The notes under the pieces were generated by a model, which worked only from the letters and a program-made list of their open reading frames with translations, ran no database searches and had not been told where the DNA came from. Positions 15,804-24,723 of a stretch of 64,000 nucleotides of DNA are shown piece by piece. A program made the translations under genes and the position numbers. Source of the DNA: Cytobacillus massiliigabonensis (GTDB taxonomy: Bacteria; Bacillota; Bacilli; Bacillales; Cytobacillaceae); contig NZ_LT904904.1 in assembly GCF_900199725.1 (NCBI RefSeq), forward strand, positions 2,268,609 to 2,332,608, read 5' to 3'. Each line of letters opens with the position of its first letter. Position 1 is the first letter of the stretch.

Positions 15804-16798
15804 TTAAAGTCATTCAGCCTGGCCTGCAAACAACTGTTCAAGATTACGGAAGAATAGGCCATTATGAAGTGGGAATGCCGCCGTCAGGTGCGATGGATAA
15901 ATATTCTTTTCTTGCAGGCAATTTGCTAGTAGGAAATAAAGAGCATGCAGCTGTACTTGAAATTACTTACATGGGGCCAGTGTTAGAATTCCAGCAGAAT
16001 GTAACCGTTGCCATTACTGGAGGGGAGATGCCGCCTAAAATAAATAACCAGCCTGTTTCTATGTGGGAGGCATTAGCAGTAAATGCAGGAGATGTACTTT
16101 CATTTGATTTCATCAAACAAGGCGCGCGTGTCTATTTAGCTGTTGCTGGAGGGATAGATGTACCGCTAATTATGGAGTCACGGTCAACCTATACATTATG
16201 TGGCATAGGTGGCTATGAAGGACGTGCTCTTCAAGCTGGTGATGAACTGAAAATTGGCAATGACAATGAATTTGAAACGGCTATTGGCACACGAATAAGC
16301 GAGGATCTCATTCCGACATTCTCCAAATCCAATGAAATCCGTGTTATTCAAGGATTATGCAGTTATCGCCTGACTGAAGAAAGCAAGGAGAGATTTTACT
16401 CAATCGATTGGACGGTTACACCGGAAGCGAATCGGGTTGGCTACCGATTTAAAGGGGAGCGTTTAAAGTTTGTGGAGCGCAGCCAGCCATTTGGTGCAGG
16501 GAGCAACCCATCAAATGTAGTGGATTTAGGCTACCCGATTGGGTCTATCCAAGTACCAGATGGTGTTGAGCCGATTGCTTTATTAAACGATGCGGTGACT
16601 GGTGGAGGCTATGCGACCATTTGCACCATCATTAGTACAGATCTTAACAAAATGGCACAGATTAAAACGAATGAAAAGGTTCGTTTTATTGCTGTTGATA
16701 TTCATGAAGCGCTTGAAATTCGAAAAAAGTATCAGGTTAAAATCAATCAAATGAAGCAGCAAGTTTTAGAAAATGTAGGAGGAATAAAAAATGGCTGA
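15800..16798 (+). CDS. pxpC: 5-oxoprolinase subunit C-like / biotin-dependent carboxyltransferase family, copy 1
   Basis: The 332-residue protein belongs to the KipA/PxpC (allophanate hydrolase subunit 2) family. It has GLQTTVQDYGRIGHYEVGMPPSGAMD-type start motifs at residues 8-33, TGGEMPPKINN near 73, RSTYTLCGIGGYEGRALQAGD near 129, and VDLGYPIGSIQVPDG near 239. It overlaps pxpB by 4 bp and the biotin carrier gene by 8 bp. Presence of carrier and carboxylase in the same operon suggests that this B-C pair works as the carboxyltransferase/amide-activating part of a biotin enzyme. Confidence 0.85.
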   Translation: MIKVIQPGLQTTVQDYGRIGHYEVGMPPSGAMDKYSFLAGNLLVGNKEHAAVLEITYMGPVLEFQQNVTVAITGGEMPPKINNQPVSMWEALAVNAGDVLSFDFIKQGARVYLAVAGGIDVPLIMESRSTYTLCGIGGYEGRALQAGDELKIGNDNEFETAIGTRISEDLIPTFSKSNEIRVIQGLCSYRLTEESKERFYSIDWTVTPEANRVGYRFKGERLKFVERSQPFGAGSNPSNVVDLGYPIGSIQVPDGVEPIALLNDAVTGGGYATICTIISTDLNKMAQIKTNEKVRFIAVDIHEALEIRKKYQVKINQMKQQVLENVGGIKNG

Positions 16799-17039
16799 AC
16801 AAAAAACAGTGTTAACACCAATCCCTGGGGTATTTTACCGAAAACCAGCTCCTGACAAAGATGTTTATGTCAAGGAGGGAGCAGCTGTTAAAGCGGGAGA
16901 TGTGATTGCGCTTGTAGAGGTTATGAAAAACTTTTATGAAATTAAAGCTGAAACAGAAGGCATTCTTGCTCAATTCTTTGTTGAAGATGAGGCCCTTCTT
17001 GATGCAGGGCAGGAAATAGCTGTCATCATTGAACAATAA
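16791..17039 (+). CDS. Biotin carboxyl carrier protein (AccB-like, short)
   Basis: This 82-residue protein is a bare biotinyl domain with GVFYRKPAPDK near 13 and the attachment motif VEVMKNF, with biotin predicted on Lys46. The usual AMKM is VMKN here. It lacks the N-terminal extension and Ala/Pro linker of the fatty-acid AccB, so it is a dedicated carrier rather than housekeeping AccB. AGGAGG precedes the ATG. The biotin carboxylase follows after 88 bp. Confidence 0.85.
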   Translation: MAEQKTVLTPIPGVFYRKPAPDKDVYVKEGAAVKAGDVIALVEVMKNFYEIKAETEGILAQFFVEDEALLDAGQEIAVIIEQ

Positions 17040-17127
17040 TCTGGGAATAAGGGCTTTGTTATAGGAGACATAGGCGAAGTTCACTTGACTGATATCAAAG
17101 ACCTTGTGAAGAGGAGGATAAAAAAAG

Positions 17128-18483
17128 GTGGGCTATTTTCGAAAAGTGCTAATTGCAAATCGCGGAGAAATCGCTAGAAGAATTATACGTACTTGTAAAA
17201 AGCTCGGCATCGATACGGTAGCTGTCTATTCTGAGGCAGATGCAGAGTCTCCTCATGTAAGTGAGGCAACAGAAGCTGTATGCATCGGACCAGCTCAGGC
17301 TAAAAAAAGCTATCTTAATATTGAAAAGGTAATCCAAGTAGCAAAAGAAATAAATGCTGATGCAATTCATCCAGGGTATGGCTTCTTATCTGAAAATCCA
17401 GTATTTGTAGAGCGATGTGAAGAAGAAGATATTGTCTTTATCGGTCCTTCTGCAGAAACGATCCGATTGATGGGGAGCAAGCTTGCGGCTAGAAAACAAA
17501 TGAATAAGGCAGGCGTTAAAGTTGTGCCAGGTTCTGATGAAAGCATAGATTCACTTGAGGAAGCTATTCGGCTTGCAAACCAACTTGGCTACCCGCTCAT
17601 GCTAAAGGCCAGTGCGGGTGGCGGCGGCATTGGGATGCAGCTGGTTCATAATGAGGACGAATTAACAAAGGCATTTGATGCAACAAAGCAGAAAGCCAGC
17701 TCATTTTTTAATGATGGCACTGTCTTTTTAGAAAAATTTATATCCAAGCCACGTCATATTGAGGTACAAATTGCAGCGGATAATTACGGGAATATTCTGC
17801 ATTTGTTTGAAAGAGAATGCTCGATCCAGCGTCGAAATCAAAAAGTAATAGAAGAAAGTCCTTCCCCTTTCCTTGATGATGACCTGAGAAAAGAGCTGTT
17901 GGAAGCTGCGGTTCGTGGTGTCAAGCAAATCAATTATACAAATGTAGGAACAATGGAATTTATCTTTGATGAAAATAAAAATTTCTACTTCTTAGAAATG
18001 AATACTCGCTTACAGGTAGAGCACCCAGTAACCGAAGAGATAACCGGAATAGACTTAGTCGAATGGCAGCTTAAGATTGCTGCAAAAGAATCATTAACCC
18101 TCACTCAGGAAGAAATCAAAAAAACAGGCTTTGCCATAGAATGCAGGCTTTATGCAGAAGATCCAATTACCTTTTTCCCGAGTCCAGGGGTTATTACAAA
18201 CATGGTGTTACCAGAAAATGAAGGAAGATTCGATTTCGGATTTGAAAACGGCAGTACGGTGACGCCTTTTTATGATCCGATGCTTGGAAAAATAATCGTT
18301 CATGGTCTCTCTCGAGATCATGCCATTTCAAAGATGCAAAATGTGCTTGAACAGATGGATATACAAGGAGTTAAAACAAACTTGCCGCTCCTGCAAAAAA
18401 TTATGGAAAATAAGCAGTTTATCGCTGGAAGCTATACGACTGAATTTCTCTCGGAAAATAAAGGGCAATTACTTGAAAGGTGA
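17128..18483 (+). CDS. Biotin carboxylase (AccC-like)
   Basis: The 451-residue protein has the complete biotin carboxylase layout: KVLIANRGEIARRIIRTCKK at 6-25, the glycine-rich ATP-grasp loop SAGGGGIGMQ near 163, ERECSIQRRNQKVIEESPSP near 229, and the active-site segment EMNTRLQVEHPVTE near 290. It uses ATP and bicarbonate to carboxylate the carrier biotin. A GTG start follows GAGGAGG. As a paralogue inside a catabolic operon, it most likely serves the PxpBC-type complex and not fatty-acid synthesis. Confidence 0.88.
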   Translation: MGYFRKVLIANRGEIARRIIRTCKKLGIDTVAVYSEADAESPHVSEATEAVCIGPAQAKKSYLNIEKVIQVAKEINADAIHPGYGFLSENPVFVERCEEEDIVFIGPSAETIRLMGSKLAARKQMNKAGVKVVPGSDESIDSLEEAIRLANQLGYPLMLKASAGGGGIGMQLVHNEDELTKAFDATKQKASSFFNDGTVFLEKFISKPRHIEVQIAADNYGNILHLFERECSIQRRNQKVIEESPSPFLDDDLRKELLEAAVRGVKQINYTNVGTMEFIFDENKNFYFLEMNTRLQVEHPVTEEITGIDLVEWQLKIAAKESLTLTQEEIKKTGFAIECRLYAEDPITFFPSPGVITNMVLPENEGRFDFGFENGSTVTPFYDPMLGKIIVHGLSRDHAISKMQNVLEQMDIQGVKTNLPLLQKIMENKQFIAGSYTTEFLSENKGQLLER

Positions 18484-18488
18484 GGAAA

Positions 18489-19253
18489 ATGTATAAGGTA
18501 GATTTGAACTGTGATATGGGGGAAAGCTTTGGACTTTATGAATTAGGAAATGACGAAGAAATGATGAAGTATATCTCGTCTGCAAATATCGCATGCGGTT
18601 TTCATGGCGGAGACCCTCATGTCATGAGGAAAACAGTTGAGCTAGCAAAGAACTACAATGTTGGTATTGGGGCACATCCTGGATTCCCTGATTTATTAGG
18701 ATTTGGACGGCGCTTTATGACGTGTACCCCATCAGAAATTAAAGACTATCTCTTATACCAAATAGGTGCACTTAGGGAGTTTTGCTCAGCGGCAGAAGTA
18801 CGTATTCAGCATTGTAAGCCGCATGGAGCATTGTTTATGAAAGCAGCAGAGGATAAAGAGCTTGCTCGTGCCATACTTGAAACACTCCATAGAATGGACC
18901 CGAACATGATTATTTTTGCACTAAATCAGTCTGAAGTTATGGAAGAAGCGATCAGAATGGGTGTACCAGTTGCTAAGGAAGTATATGCGGACCGTGAGCA
19001 TACAGAAAGCGGATCAATCGTTCTAACCAGAAAAGGAACACAAATTGATGATTATGATGCTATGGCTGAGCGGGTCGTACGAATGGTCAAAGAACAAAAG
19101 GTGATAACCTTTGATCAAAAAGATGCTTCTATTAAAGCAGAAACCGTTTGTATTCATGGAGATACCCCAGGAGCCCCAATCTTGGCAAAAAAGATCGTAG
19201 AAGCATTAACAAAATGCGGGGTTGAAATTGTTCCAATAAATCGAATCATTTAA
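18489..19253 (+). CDS. pxpA: 5-oxoprolinase subunit A (LamB/YcsF family)
   Basis: The 254-residue protein shows the LamB/YcsF signature: VDLNCDMGESFG at 4-15, SANIACGFHGGDPHVM near 34, GIGAHPGFPDLLGFGRR near 60, CKPHGALF near 111 and CIHGDTPGA near 223. In PxpABC it is the subunit that completes hydrolysis of the activated cyclic amide, 5-oxoproline to glutamate. The ATG fits the canonical N-terminus. The gene overlaps neither neighbour's coding product but starts 5 bp after the carboxylase stop. With the biotin genes present, the true substrate may be a lactam other than 5-oxoproline. Confidence 0.87.
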   Translation: MYKVDLNCDMGESFGLYELGNDEEMMKYISSANIACGFHGGDPHVMRKTVELAKNYNVGIGAHPGFPDLLGFGRRFMTCTPSEIKDYLLYQIGALREFCSAAEVRIQHCKPHGALFMKAAEDKELARAILETLHRMDPNMIIFALNQSEVMEEAIRMGVPVAKEVYADREHTESGSIVLTRKGTQIDDYDAMAERVVRMVKEQKVITFDQKDASIKAETVCIHGDTPGAPILAKKIVEALTKCGVEIVPINRII

Positions 19254-19278
19254 GCCTGTTATAAAAGGAGCGAGAGTT

Positions 19279-19725
19279 TTGAAAATTGAGCATTCCTATA
19301 CATTTAAGAGTATCCCAAGAGAAGTATTATGGCAAACGATTCAGGATAAGGAGGTGTTGAAAAGGTCATTGCCAGGCTGTAAGTCGTTTGTTGAAGTAGA
19401 AGATAATGTATTTGAGTCAGAGCTTGGAATAAGCATTGGACCAGTGAAAGGTGTATTTACTGGAGATGTACGGCAGCTTGATAAAAAGGAACCAGAATTT
19501 TATAGACTGCTAGTTACAGGGAAGGGAAAGCCTGGAGAAATTGATGCAGATGCTGAAATGATCTTAACAGAAACAGAGGAAGGAACCCTCCTGCTTTGTC
19601 AAGCTGAGGTCAAGCTAACAGGGATTTTAGCCTCTGTAGGTCAACGGGTCATGAGCGGAGTGGCAAAGGTAGTTATTGGTCAATTTTTTAAAGATATTGA
19701 TAAAGAAGCGAAACAGCTAGTCTAG
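19279..19725 (+). CDS. CoxG-like SRPBCC-family protein
   Basis: The 148-residue protein matches the carbon monoxide dehydrogenase subunit G group of the START-like fold. It shows YTFKSIPREVLWQTIQDKEVLKRSLPGCKSF at the N-terminus and GILASVGQRVMSGVAKVVIGQFFKDI at the C-terminus. CoxG-type proteins accompany Cox/Xdh-type molybdenum hydroxylases and are thought to help assemble or anchor them at the membrane. It lies directly before the Fe-S subunit gene here. TTG start with AAAGGAG. Confidence 0.85.
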   Translation: MKIEHSYTFKSIPREVLWQTIQDKEVLKRSLPGCKSFVEVEDNVFESELGISIGPVKGVFTGDVRQLDKKEPEFYRLLVTGKGKPGEIDADAEMILTETEEGTLLLCQAEVKLTGILASVGQRVMSGVAKVVIGQFFKDIDKEAKQLV

Positions 19726-19751
19726 CAACTATTAAATGGGAGGTGTAGGAA

Positions 19752-20261
19752 TTGGCGATTAAAAATGTAAGTGTTAATGTAACCATCAATGGAGAAGAAC
19801 GATGTGCAGAAGTTGAGCCGAGAACCCTTCTTGTCCACTATATTCGGGATGAACTTGGATTGACTGGTACACATATCGGATGTGATACAAGTCAATGTGG
19901 CGCATGCTCCGTTTTGGTTGACGGCGAAGTGGTAAAATCATGTACCCTTCTTGCCGTGCAAGCGGATGGTACGGAAATAACAACGGTTGAAGGAATCGGA
20001 CAAGTAGATCGTTTGCATCCGATTCAGCAGAGCTTTTGGGAGAAGCATGGGCTGCAATGCGGTTATTGTACTCCTGGTGTGATGATCGCAGCGATCGGTC
20101 TGTTAAAACAAAATCCAAATCCAAGTGATGAAGAAATCCGCGAAGGGCTTGAAGGCGTTATTTGCCGATGTACTGGGTACCAATTTATTGTTGAAGCTGT
20201 CAAGCATGCTGCACAGCTAATGAAGGAATCAGAAAAACAGTTGGTTGGAGAGGAGCATTGA
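19752..20261 (+). CDS. Molybdenum hydroxylase, [2Fe-2S] subunit (CoxS-like)
   Basis: The 169-residue protein has an N-terminal plant-type [2Fe-2S] domain (GCDTSQCGACSVLVDG near 42-57, with a further Cys near 63). The C-terminal domain has the second cluster motifs QCGYCTPGV near 101 and CRCTGYQFI near 139. It passes electrons from the molybdenum centre to FAD. A TTG start follows GGGAGGTG. The last base of its stop overlaps the large-subunit start. Confidence 0.9.
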   Translation: MAIKNVSVNVTINGEERCAEVEPRTLLVHYIRDELGLTGTHIGCDTSQCGACSVLVDGEVVKSCTLLAVQADGTEITTVEGIGQVDRLHPIQQSFWEKHGLQCGYCTPGVMIAAIGLLKQNPNPSDEEIREGLEGVICRCTGYQFIVEAVKHAAQLMKESEKQLVGEEH

Positions 20262-22609
20262 TGATGACTAAGGTTGTAGGTGCTCGGCTGAAGAGAAAAG
20301 AGGATCCAAAGCTAATAACCGGCAATGGTCAGTTTTCAGATGATATTCAACTGCCTGGCATGCTGCATGCAGCCATTTTGCGGAGCCCCCATGCGCATGC
20401 GATGATTAAAAACATTCATATAGAGGATGCATTAAAAGCCCCTGGAGTAGTTGCAATTTACACTGGAAAAGATTTAGAGGGAAAAATCGGCCGTGTTCCA
20501 TCATCCTGGCTCGTCCCAGGGTGTAACCTGAAGGAAGCGCCACAATACCCGCTCGCAATTGACCGTGTCCGATATGTCGGAGATGGAGTTGCACTTGTTA
20601 TTGCAGAAGGGCGCTATGCAGTAAGAGATGCATTGTACTTAATTGATGTCGAATACGAACCGCTTTCTCCAGCAGTAGGACAAAAGGCAGCAATGCAGGA
20701 TCATGCACCACTAGTTCATGATGATATTGAGAAGAACATTGCTTTTCACTGGAAAGCAGGAGAAATACCAGAAGAGGTTTGTGAAAATGCTGAGGTTGCT
20801 GTCAAACAAAGCTTTTATATTCAGCGGGTAGCCCCAAGCCCGATCGAAACACGTGCAGCAATTGGACAGTATAATCCAGGAAGCGGAGAATTAACGTTAT
20901 GGTGTACATCTCAAAATCCCCATATCCATCGAATGGTACTATCGGAAGTTCTTACCATTTCAGAAGCGAAGCTGCGTGTGATTGCACCAGATATGGGCGG
21001 TGGCTTTGGAGGGAAGATAGGCGTTTATCCCGATGAAGCGCTTGTTGGCTATGCAGCTCGTGATCTTGGCCGTCCAGTGAAATGGATTGAAGAGCGAAAT
21101 GAACACTTTATTGCTTCCAACTATGGACGTGATGAGGTGATTGATGTCGAGCTATACGGAAAAAAAGATGGAACTTTAAGTGCGATTCGAGTGAAAAATA
21201 CACATAATGTTGGTGCGTATTTATCAACAATGGGACCGGGCGTTTCAACAATTGATTTTGGTTTAATGGTTACTGGTTCTTACAAAATTCCGTATGCATC
21301 ATGTGAGACATTCGGAGTTTATACAAATACTACTCCGACAGATGCGTATCGCGGGGCAGGAAAGCCGGAAGCAACTTATCAAATTGAACGGGCGATTGAT
21401 TTGTTTACAAAAAAAATTGGAATGGACCCGCTTGAGATTAGAAGGAAAAACTTTGTCCAGAAAGAAGAGTTTCCATATACGAATGCACAAGGTTTGGTCT
21501 ATGACAGCGGGGACTATGAAAAGCCGTTAACGAAGGCACTCGAAATGATTGACTATAAAAAATTCCGCGAAACACAAAAGGAGCTGCAAAAACAAGGCAA
21601 GTTAATTGGCATAGGCTTCTCAACTTATGTAGAGTTATGCGGATTTGGTCCATCAAAGGTAGCAGGTGCAATTGGATTTCAAGGAGGAGTATGGGAAAAT
21701 TCAACTGTTAGAGTCCATCCATCGGGAAAGGTAACAGTCTATTCTGGTACATCCCCTCATGGGCAAGGACACGCGACCACATTCGGTCAGGTTGTTGCAG
21801 AAAAGCTAGGTATCCCTATGGAGGATATTGAACTCGTTTTTGGTGATACAAAGGCAATTTCGATGGGATGGGGAACCTATGGTTCACGTTCAGTTGCTGT
21901 TGGAGGAACAGCTGTTGCTATTGCAACAGACCGTATCATAGCAAAAGCAAAAATCATTGCTGCACATGAGCTAGAAGTAAGTGTAGATGAATTAGTATTT
22001 GAGAAAGGTGTTTTTTCAGTAAAAGGCACACCGAGCTATAAACGGACATTTCAGGAAATTGCAAAATCAGCTAATATGGCATGGAATTTGCCAGATGGCC
22101 TAGAACCGTCACTTGAAGCACAAGCCTTTTTTGATCCGGAAAACTTTGTCTATCCATTTGGTACACATATCGCTGTCGTAGAGGTTGATAGAGAAACAGG
22201 GCAAATTGAAATCAAACGATATATCGCTGTAGATGATGTAGGCCGTGTTATTAACCCAATGACTGCTGAGGGGCAGGTCCATGGCGGCATCGCCCAAGGA
22301 ATTGGTCAGGCTCTTTGGGAAGGGGCGGTTTATAGTGAAGAGGGACAGCTTTTAACGGGTACTTTTATGGATTACACGCTGCCAAAGGCTCGGTTCTTCC
22401 CTAAAATTGAAACGGCATTTACTGAAACCTTATCGCCTGTAAACCCTTTAGGTGCAAAGGGAATCGGTGAAACAGGAACAACTGCCTCTACACCAGCGAT
22501 TATGAATGCAGTCATAGATGCACTAGAGTCTTATGGGATTAAAGATATTGACATGCCGCTGACGCCTGAAAAAGTATGGCGGGCAATTTCAGAAAGCGAG
22601 GTCAAGTGA
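20261..22609 (+). CDS. Molybdenum hydroxylase, large molybdopterin-binding subunit
   Basis: The 782-residue protein is a xanthine oxidase-family catalytic subunit. DMGGGFGGKIGVYPDE lies near 244, the active-site loop AYRGAGKPEATYQ near 360, SPHGQGHATT near 501, and the base-catalyst segment GAKGIGETGTTASTP near 730. The AYRGAGK loop marks the form II type. True aerobic CO dehydrogenase has a Cys-containing loop, so CO oxidation is unlikely. Members of this type hydroxylate aldehydes, purines, nicotine-like and other N-heterocycles. The neighbouring lactam-opening and transamination genes favour an N-heterocycle or similar substrate. That is inference. Confidence 0.88.
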   Translation: MMTKVVGARLKRKEDPKLITGNGQFSDDIQLPGMLHAAILRSPHAHAMIKNIHIEDALKAPGVVAIYTGKDLEGKIGRVPSSWLVPGCNLKEAPQYPLAIDRVRYVGDGVALVIAEGRYAVRDALYLIDVEYEPLSPAVGQKAAMQDHAPLVHDDIEKNIAFHWKAGEIPEEVCENAEVAVKQSFYIQRVAPSPIETRAAIGQYNPGSGELTLWCTSQNPHIHRMVLSEVLTISEAKLRVIAPDMGGGFGGKIGVYPDEALVGYAARDLGRPVKWIEERNEHFIASNYGRDEVIDVELYGKKDGTLSAIRVKNTHNVGAYLSTMGPGVSTIDFGLMVTGSYKIPYASCETFGVYTNTTPTDAYRGAGKPEATYQIERAIDLFTKKIGMDPLEIRRKNFVQKEEFPYTNAQGLVYDSGDYEKPLTKALEMIDYKKFRETQKELQKQGKLIGIGFSTYVELCGFGPSKVAGAIGFQGGVWENSTVRVHPSGKVTVYSGTSPHGQGHATTFGQVVAEKLGIPMEDIELVFGDTKAISMGWGTYGSRSVAVGGTAVAIATDRIIAKAKIIAAHELEVSVDELVFEKGVFSVKGTPSYKRTFQEIAKSANMAWNLPDGLEPSLEAQAFFDPENFVYPFGTHIAVVEVDRETGQIEIKRYIAVDDVGRVINPMTAEGQVHGGIAQGIGQALWEGAVYSEEGQLLTGTFMDYTLPKARFFPKIETAFTETLSPVNPLGAKGIGETGTTASTPAIMNAVIDALESYGIKDIDMPLTPEKVWRAISESEVK

Positions 22610-22610
22610 T

Positions 22611-23474
22611 TTGATACCTTCTAAATTTGATTATGTACGCGCAAATTCGATTGATGAGGCGATCCAAAAATTACAGGAGTTTAATGGGGAAGGGAAACTA
22701 ATTGCTGGCGGACATAGCTTAATACCACTATTGAAATTTAGATTATCTGAACCAGGGGTATTAATTGACATTAGCCGGATTACAGGACTAAAAGGGATTC
22801 AAAAGGCTGGGGATCGCATCATTATCGGTGCACTTACTACCCATTTCCAAGCTGCAAATGATCCAATAGTACAAGAATATATTCCTGTATTGTCGCAAAC
22901 AGTTCGTCAAATCGGTGACTTGCAGGTCCGTAACCGTGGAACAATTGGAGGAAACATCGCTCACGCAGATCCAGCAGCAGACTTGCCAGCAGCAGCTTTT
23001 GTCCTCGATGCAGTAATCAATATACATGGGGAGGACGGTCCGGAAACAATGAATGTGGCAGATTTCATTGTAGGACCACTCATTACTTTGCTGCCTGAAA
23101 ACAGTGTATTAACTAGCATCTCTTTTGCTGTTCCTCCAGCTCATACAAAAGCAGTCTATCTTAAATTTTCCCATCCAGCATCAGGCTATCCAGTCATAGG
23201 AGTAGCTGTAGTAGCCGGTATTGGGGAGAATCATGTAATAGATTATATAAGGGTTGCAATTACGGGGGTTGGGGATGTCGCTTTTCGGGCAACATCTGTT
23301 GAGGGTATGCTACTAGGTCAGCCATTATCTGAAATGATCCTGAAAGAAGCAGCCCAATTGGCCGCAGAAGATGGTGAAATGGCAAGCGATTTATTTACGA
23401 CTGAAGAATATCGCCGAAATTTATGCAAGGTATACACAGAACGAGCGTTAAAATCTGTTTTCTATGGCAATTGA
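22611..23474 (+). CDS. Molybdenum hydroxylase, FAD subunit (CoxM-like)
   Basis: The 287-residue protein has the FAD-binding motifs of this family: AGGHSLIPLLKFRL near 31-44 and VRNRGTIGGNIAHADPAADL near 104-123. The C-terminal CO_deh_flav_C domain starts near 180. It completes the three-subunit enzyme S-L-M. The TTG start is 2 bp after the large-subunit stop, with a modest GAGG ribosome binding site, so translation is probably coupled. Confidence 0.9.
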   Translation: MIPSKFDYVRANSIDEAIQKLQEFNGEGKLIAGGHSLIPLLKFRLSEPGVLIDISRITGLKGIQKAGDRIIIGALTTHFQAANDPIVQEYIPVLSQTVRQIGDLQVRNRGTIGGNIAHADPAADLPAAAFVLDAVINIHGEDGPETMNVADFIVGPLITLLPENSVLTSISFAVPPAHTKAVYLKFSHPASGYPVIGVAVVAGIGENHVIDYIRVAITGVGDVAFRATSVEGMLLGQPLSEMILKEAAQLAAEDGEMASDLFTTEEYRRNLCKVYTERALKSVFYGN

Positions 23475-23478
23475 GTGA

Positions 23479-23512
23479 TAAAGGGGCTTTCTTTTTGAAT
23501 GCTCCTTTTTAA
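23479..23512 (+). terminator. Weak internal hairpin with T-run
   Basis: AAAGGGGC (23479-23486) can pair with GCTCCTTT (23501-23508, one G-T pair) and is followed by TTTT. It lies between the structural and the maturation genes and could lower expression of xdhC-mocA. Confidence 0.45.
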
Positions 23513-23543
23513 ATAGACAAAAACATGAATAGGGGGCAAAAAT

Positions 23544-23888
23544 ATGATTGAAAATGAACAAATTATTGAAGCCATAAACTGGACAAGAAAATCGGGGAGG
23601 AAGTCTGCTTTAGCAACTGTGGTCAGTGTTGGCGGTTCAGCCTATCGCAGAGAAGGGGCAAAAATGCTTGTTGACCAAGAGAACAATATTTTTGGAATGA
23701 TTTCAGGCGGCTGTTTAGAATCAGATGTTGCAGAAGTAGCAAAATTGGTGATAGAGTCAGGAACTCCCATTTTAAAAACATACCATCTTGATGAAGACCT
23801 TGTTTGGGGGCTTGGTCTTGGATGTCCAGGTACAGTGAAAATATACATTGAACCTGTCGAGCCTGTAGCAGTGCTGCAGTGCAAATAA
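23544..23888 (+). CDS. XdhC N-terminal (XdhC/CoxI) domain protein
   Basis: This 114-residue protein corresponds to the XdhC_CoxI domain alone: LATVVSVGGSAYRREGAKML near 22-41, MISGGCLESDVAEVA near 51 and GLGLGCPGTVKIYIEPV near 89. XdhC proteins bind molybdenum cofactor, protect it during sulfuration and insert it into xanthine dehydrogenase-type enzymes. In B. subtilis PucA both XdhC domains are on one chain. Here the gene ends cleanly and the partner domain is a separate gene 16 bp downstream. Confidence 0.8.
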   Translation: MIENEQIIEAINWTRKSGRKSALATVVSVGGSAYRREGAKMLVDQENNIFGMISGGCLESDVAEVAKLVIESGTPILKTYHLDEDLVWGLGLGCPGTVKIYIEPVEPVAVLQCK

Positions 23889-23904
23889 TGGCTGGAGGGA
23901 TATA

Positions 23905-24723
23905 ATGTTCAAACTATCTCCATTTGATGCGTGGTTAAAGAGTATGGAAGATGAACAAGAAGGCATTCTTGCGACTGTTCTTCCAATGGGAGCCTACCAA
24001 ACAGAAAATGAACCGAAACGTCTATTTTTCTCTAAAGAAACTTTGCTTATCGGAGATCTAGGAGATGAAGAAATAAACTTACGGGTGCTGGAAATTGGGC
24101 GGAGAAAATTGAAAGAATCAAATCCGAAGTCAGAAACACGTACATTTACTTTACCAAGTGGAATCGATATTCATGTATTTATTGATGTATACATTCCTCC
24201 TAGTGAGCTAATGATTTTTGGGGCAGGTCATGATGCAATCCCAGTAGCGAAATATGCAGTTTCATTAGGCTTTAAAACCACAATTATTGATCAGCGAGCG
24301 TTTTATAATACTGAGGAACGCTTTCCTTCTACAAATAGACTAATAGTTAGTCCTATTGATTTTAAAGAAAAAATAAAGATTGGTCATCGAACGTTTATTG
24401 TCGTTATGAATCATCATATGGAAAAAGACCAAGAGACATTAAAATTTGTTTTACGCTCTGCAACTCCATATATTGGTGTCCTAGGTCCTCGTTCCCGCCG
24501 GATTCGTATGTTAGAAGCACTTGAAGCAGAGGGCATTCTTTTTAATGAAAAAGAGCTAGAAAGAATGTATAGCCCAATTGGACTTGATATCGGTGCCGTT
24601 TCCCCAGATGAAATTGCACTTAGCATTTTAGCTGAGGTTGTTGCGAAAAAGAATGGACATTCAGGTGGCTTTTTGCAGGATTCTGATCATATTCATAAAG
24701 CATCAGTTAAAGAGCCTGTATGA
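23905..24723 (+). CDS. XdhC-family protein, Rossmann C-terminal domain
   Basis: The 272-residue protein has the C-terminal XdhC Rossmann domain: LMIFGAGHDAIPVAKYAVSLG near 105-125, TIIDQRAFYNTEERFP near 128, VVMNHHMEKDQ near 171, and ILGPRSRR-like YIGVLGPRSRRIRM near 190. About 100 leading residues resemble a diverged domain linking the two halves. Its own GGAGGG site shows it is translated separately from the 114-residue XdhC gene. It is predicted to help mature the molybdenum hydroxylase encoded upstream. Confidence 0.8.
   Translation: MFKLSPFDAWLKSMEDEQEGILATVLPMGAYQTENEPKRLFFSKETLLIGDLGDEEINLRVLEIGRRKLKESNPKSETRTFTLPSGIDIHVFIDVYIPPSELMIFGAGHDAIPVAKYAVSLGFKTTIIDQRAFYNTEERFPSTNRLIVSPIDFKEKIKIGHRTFIVVMNHHMEKDQETLKFVLRSATPYIGVLGPRSRRIRMLEALEAEGILFNEKELERMYSPIGLDIGAVSPDEIALSILAEVVAKKNGHSGGFLQDSDHIHKASVKEPV

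Noticed and set aside
16791-18483. Fatty-acid acetyl-CoA carboxylase accB-accC
   Set aside because: The carrier is a bare 82-residue biotinyl domain and both genes are embedded between pxpC and pxpA under a sigma-54 promoter.
20261-22609. Aerobic CO dehydrogenase large subunit (CoxL)
   Set aside because: The active-site loop is AYRGAGK, form II type, without the Cys-containing loop of true CoxL.
23544-24723. Single frameshifted xdhC gene
   Set aside because: The second gene has its own GGAGGG site and an independent N-terminal region, and the first ends at a complete domain.
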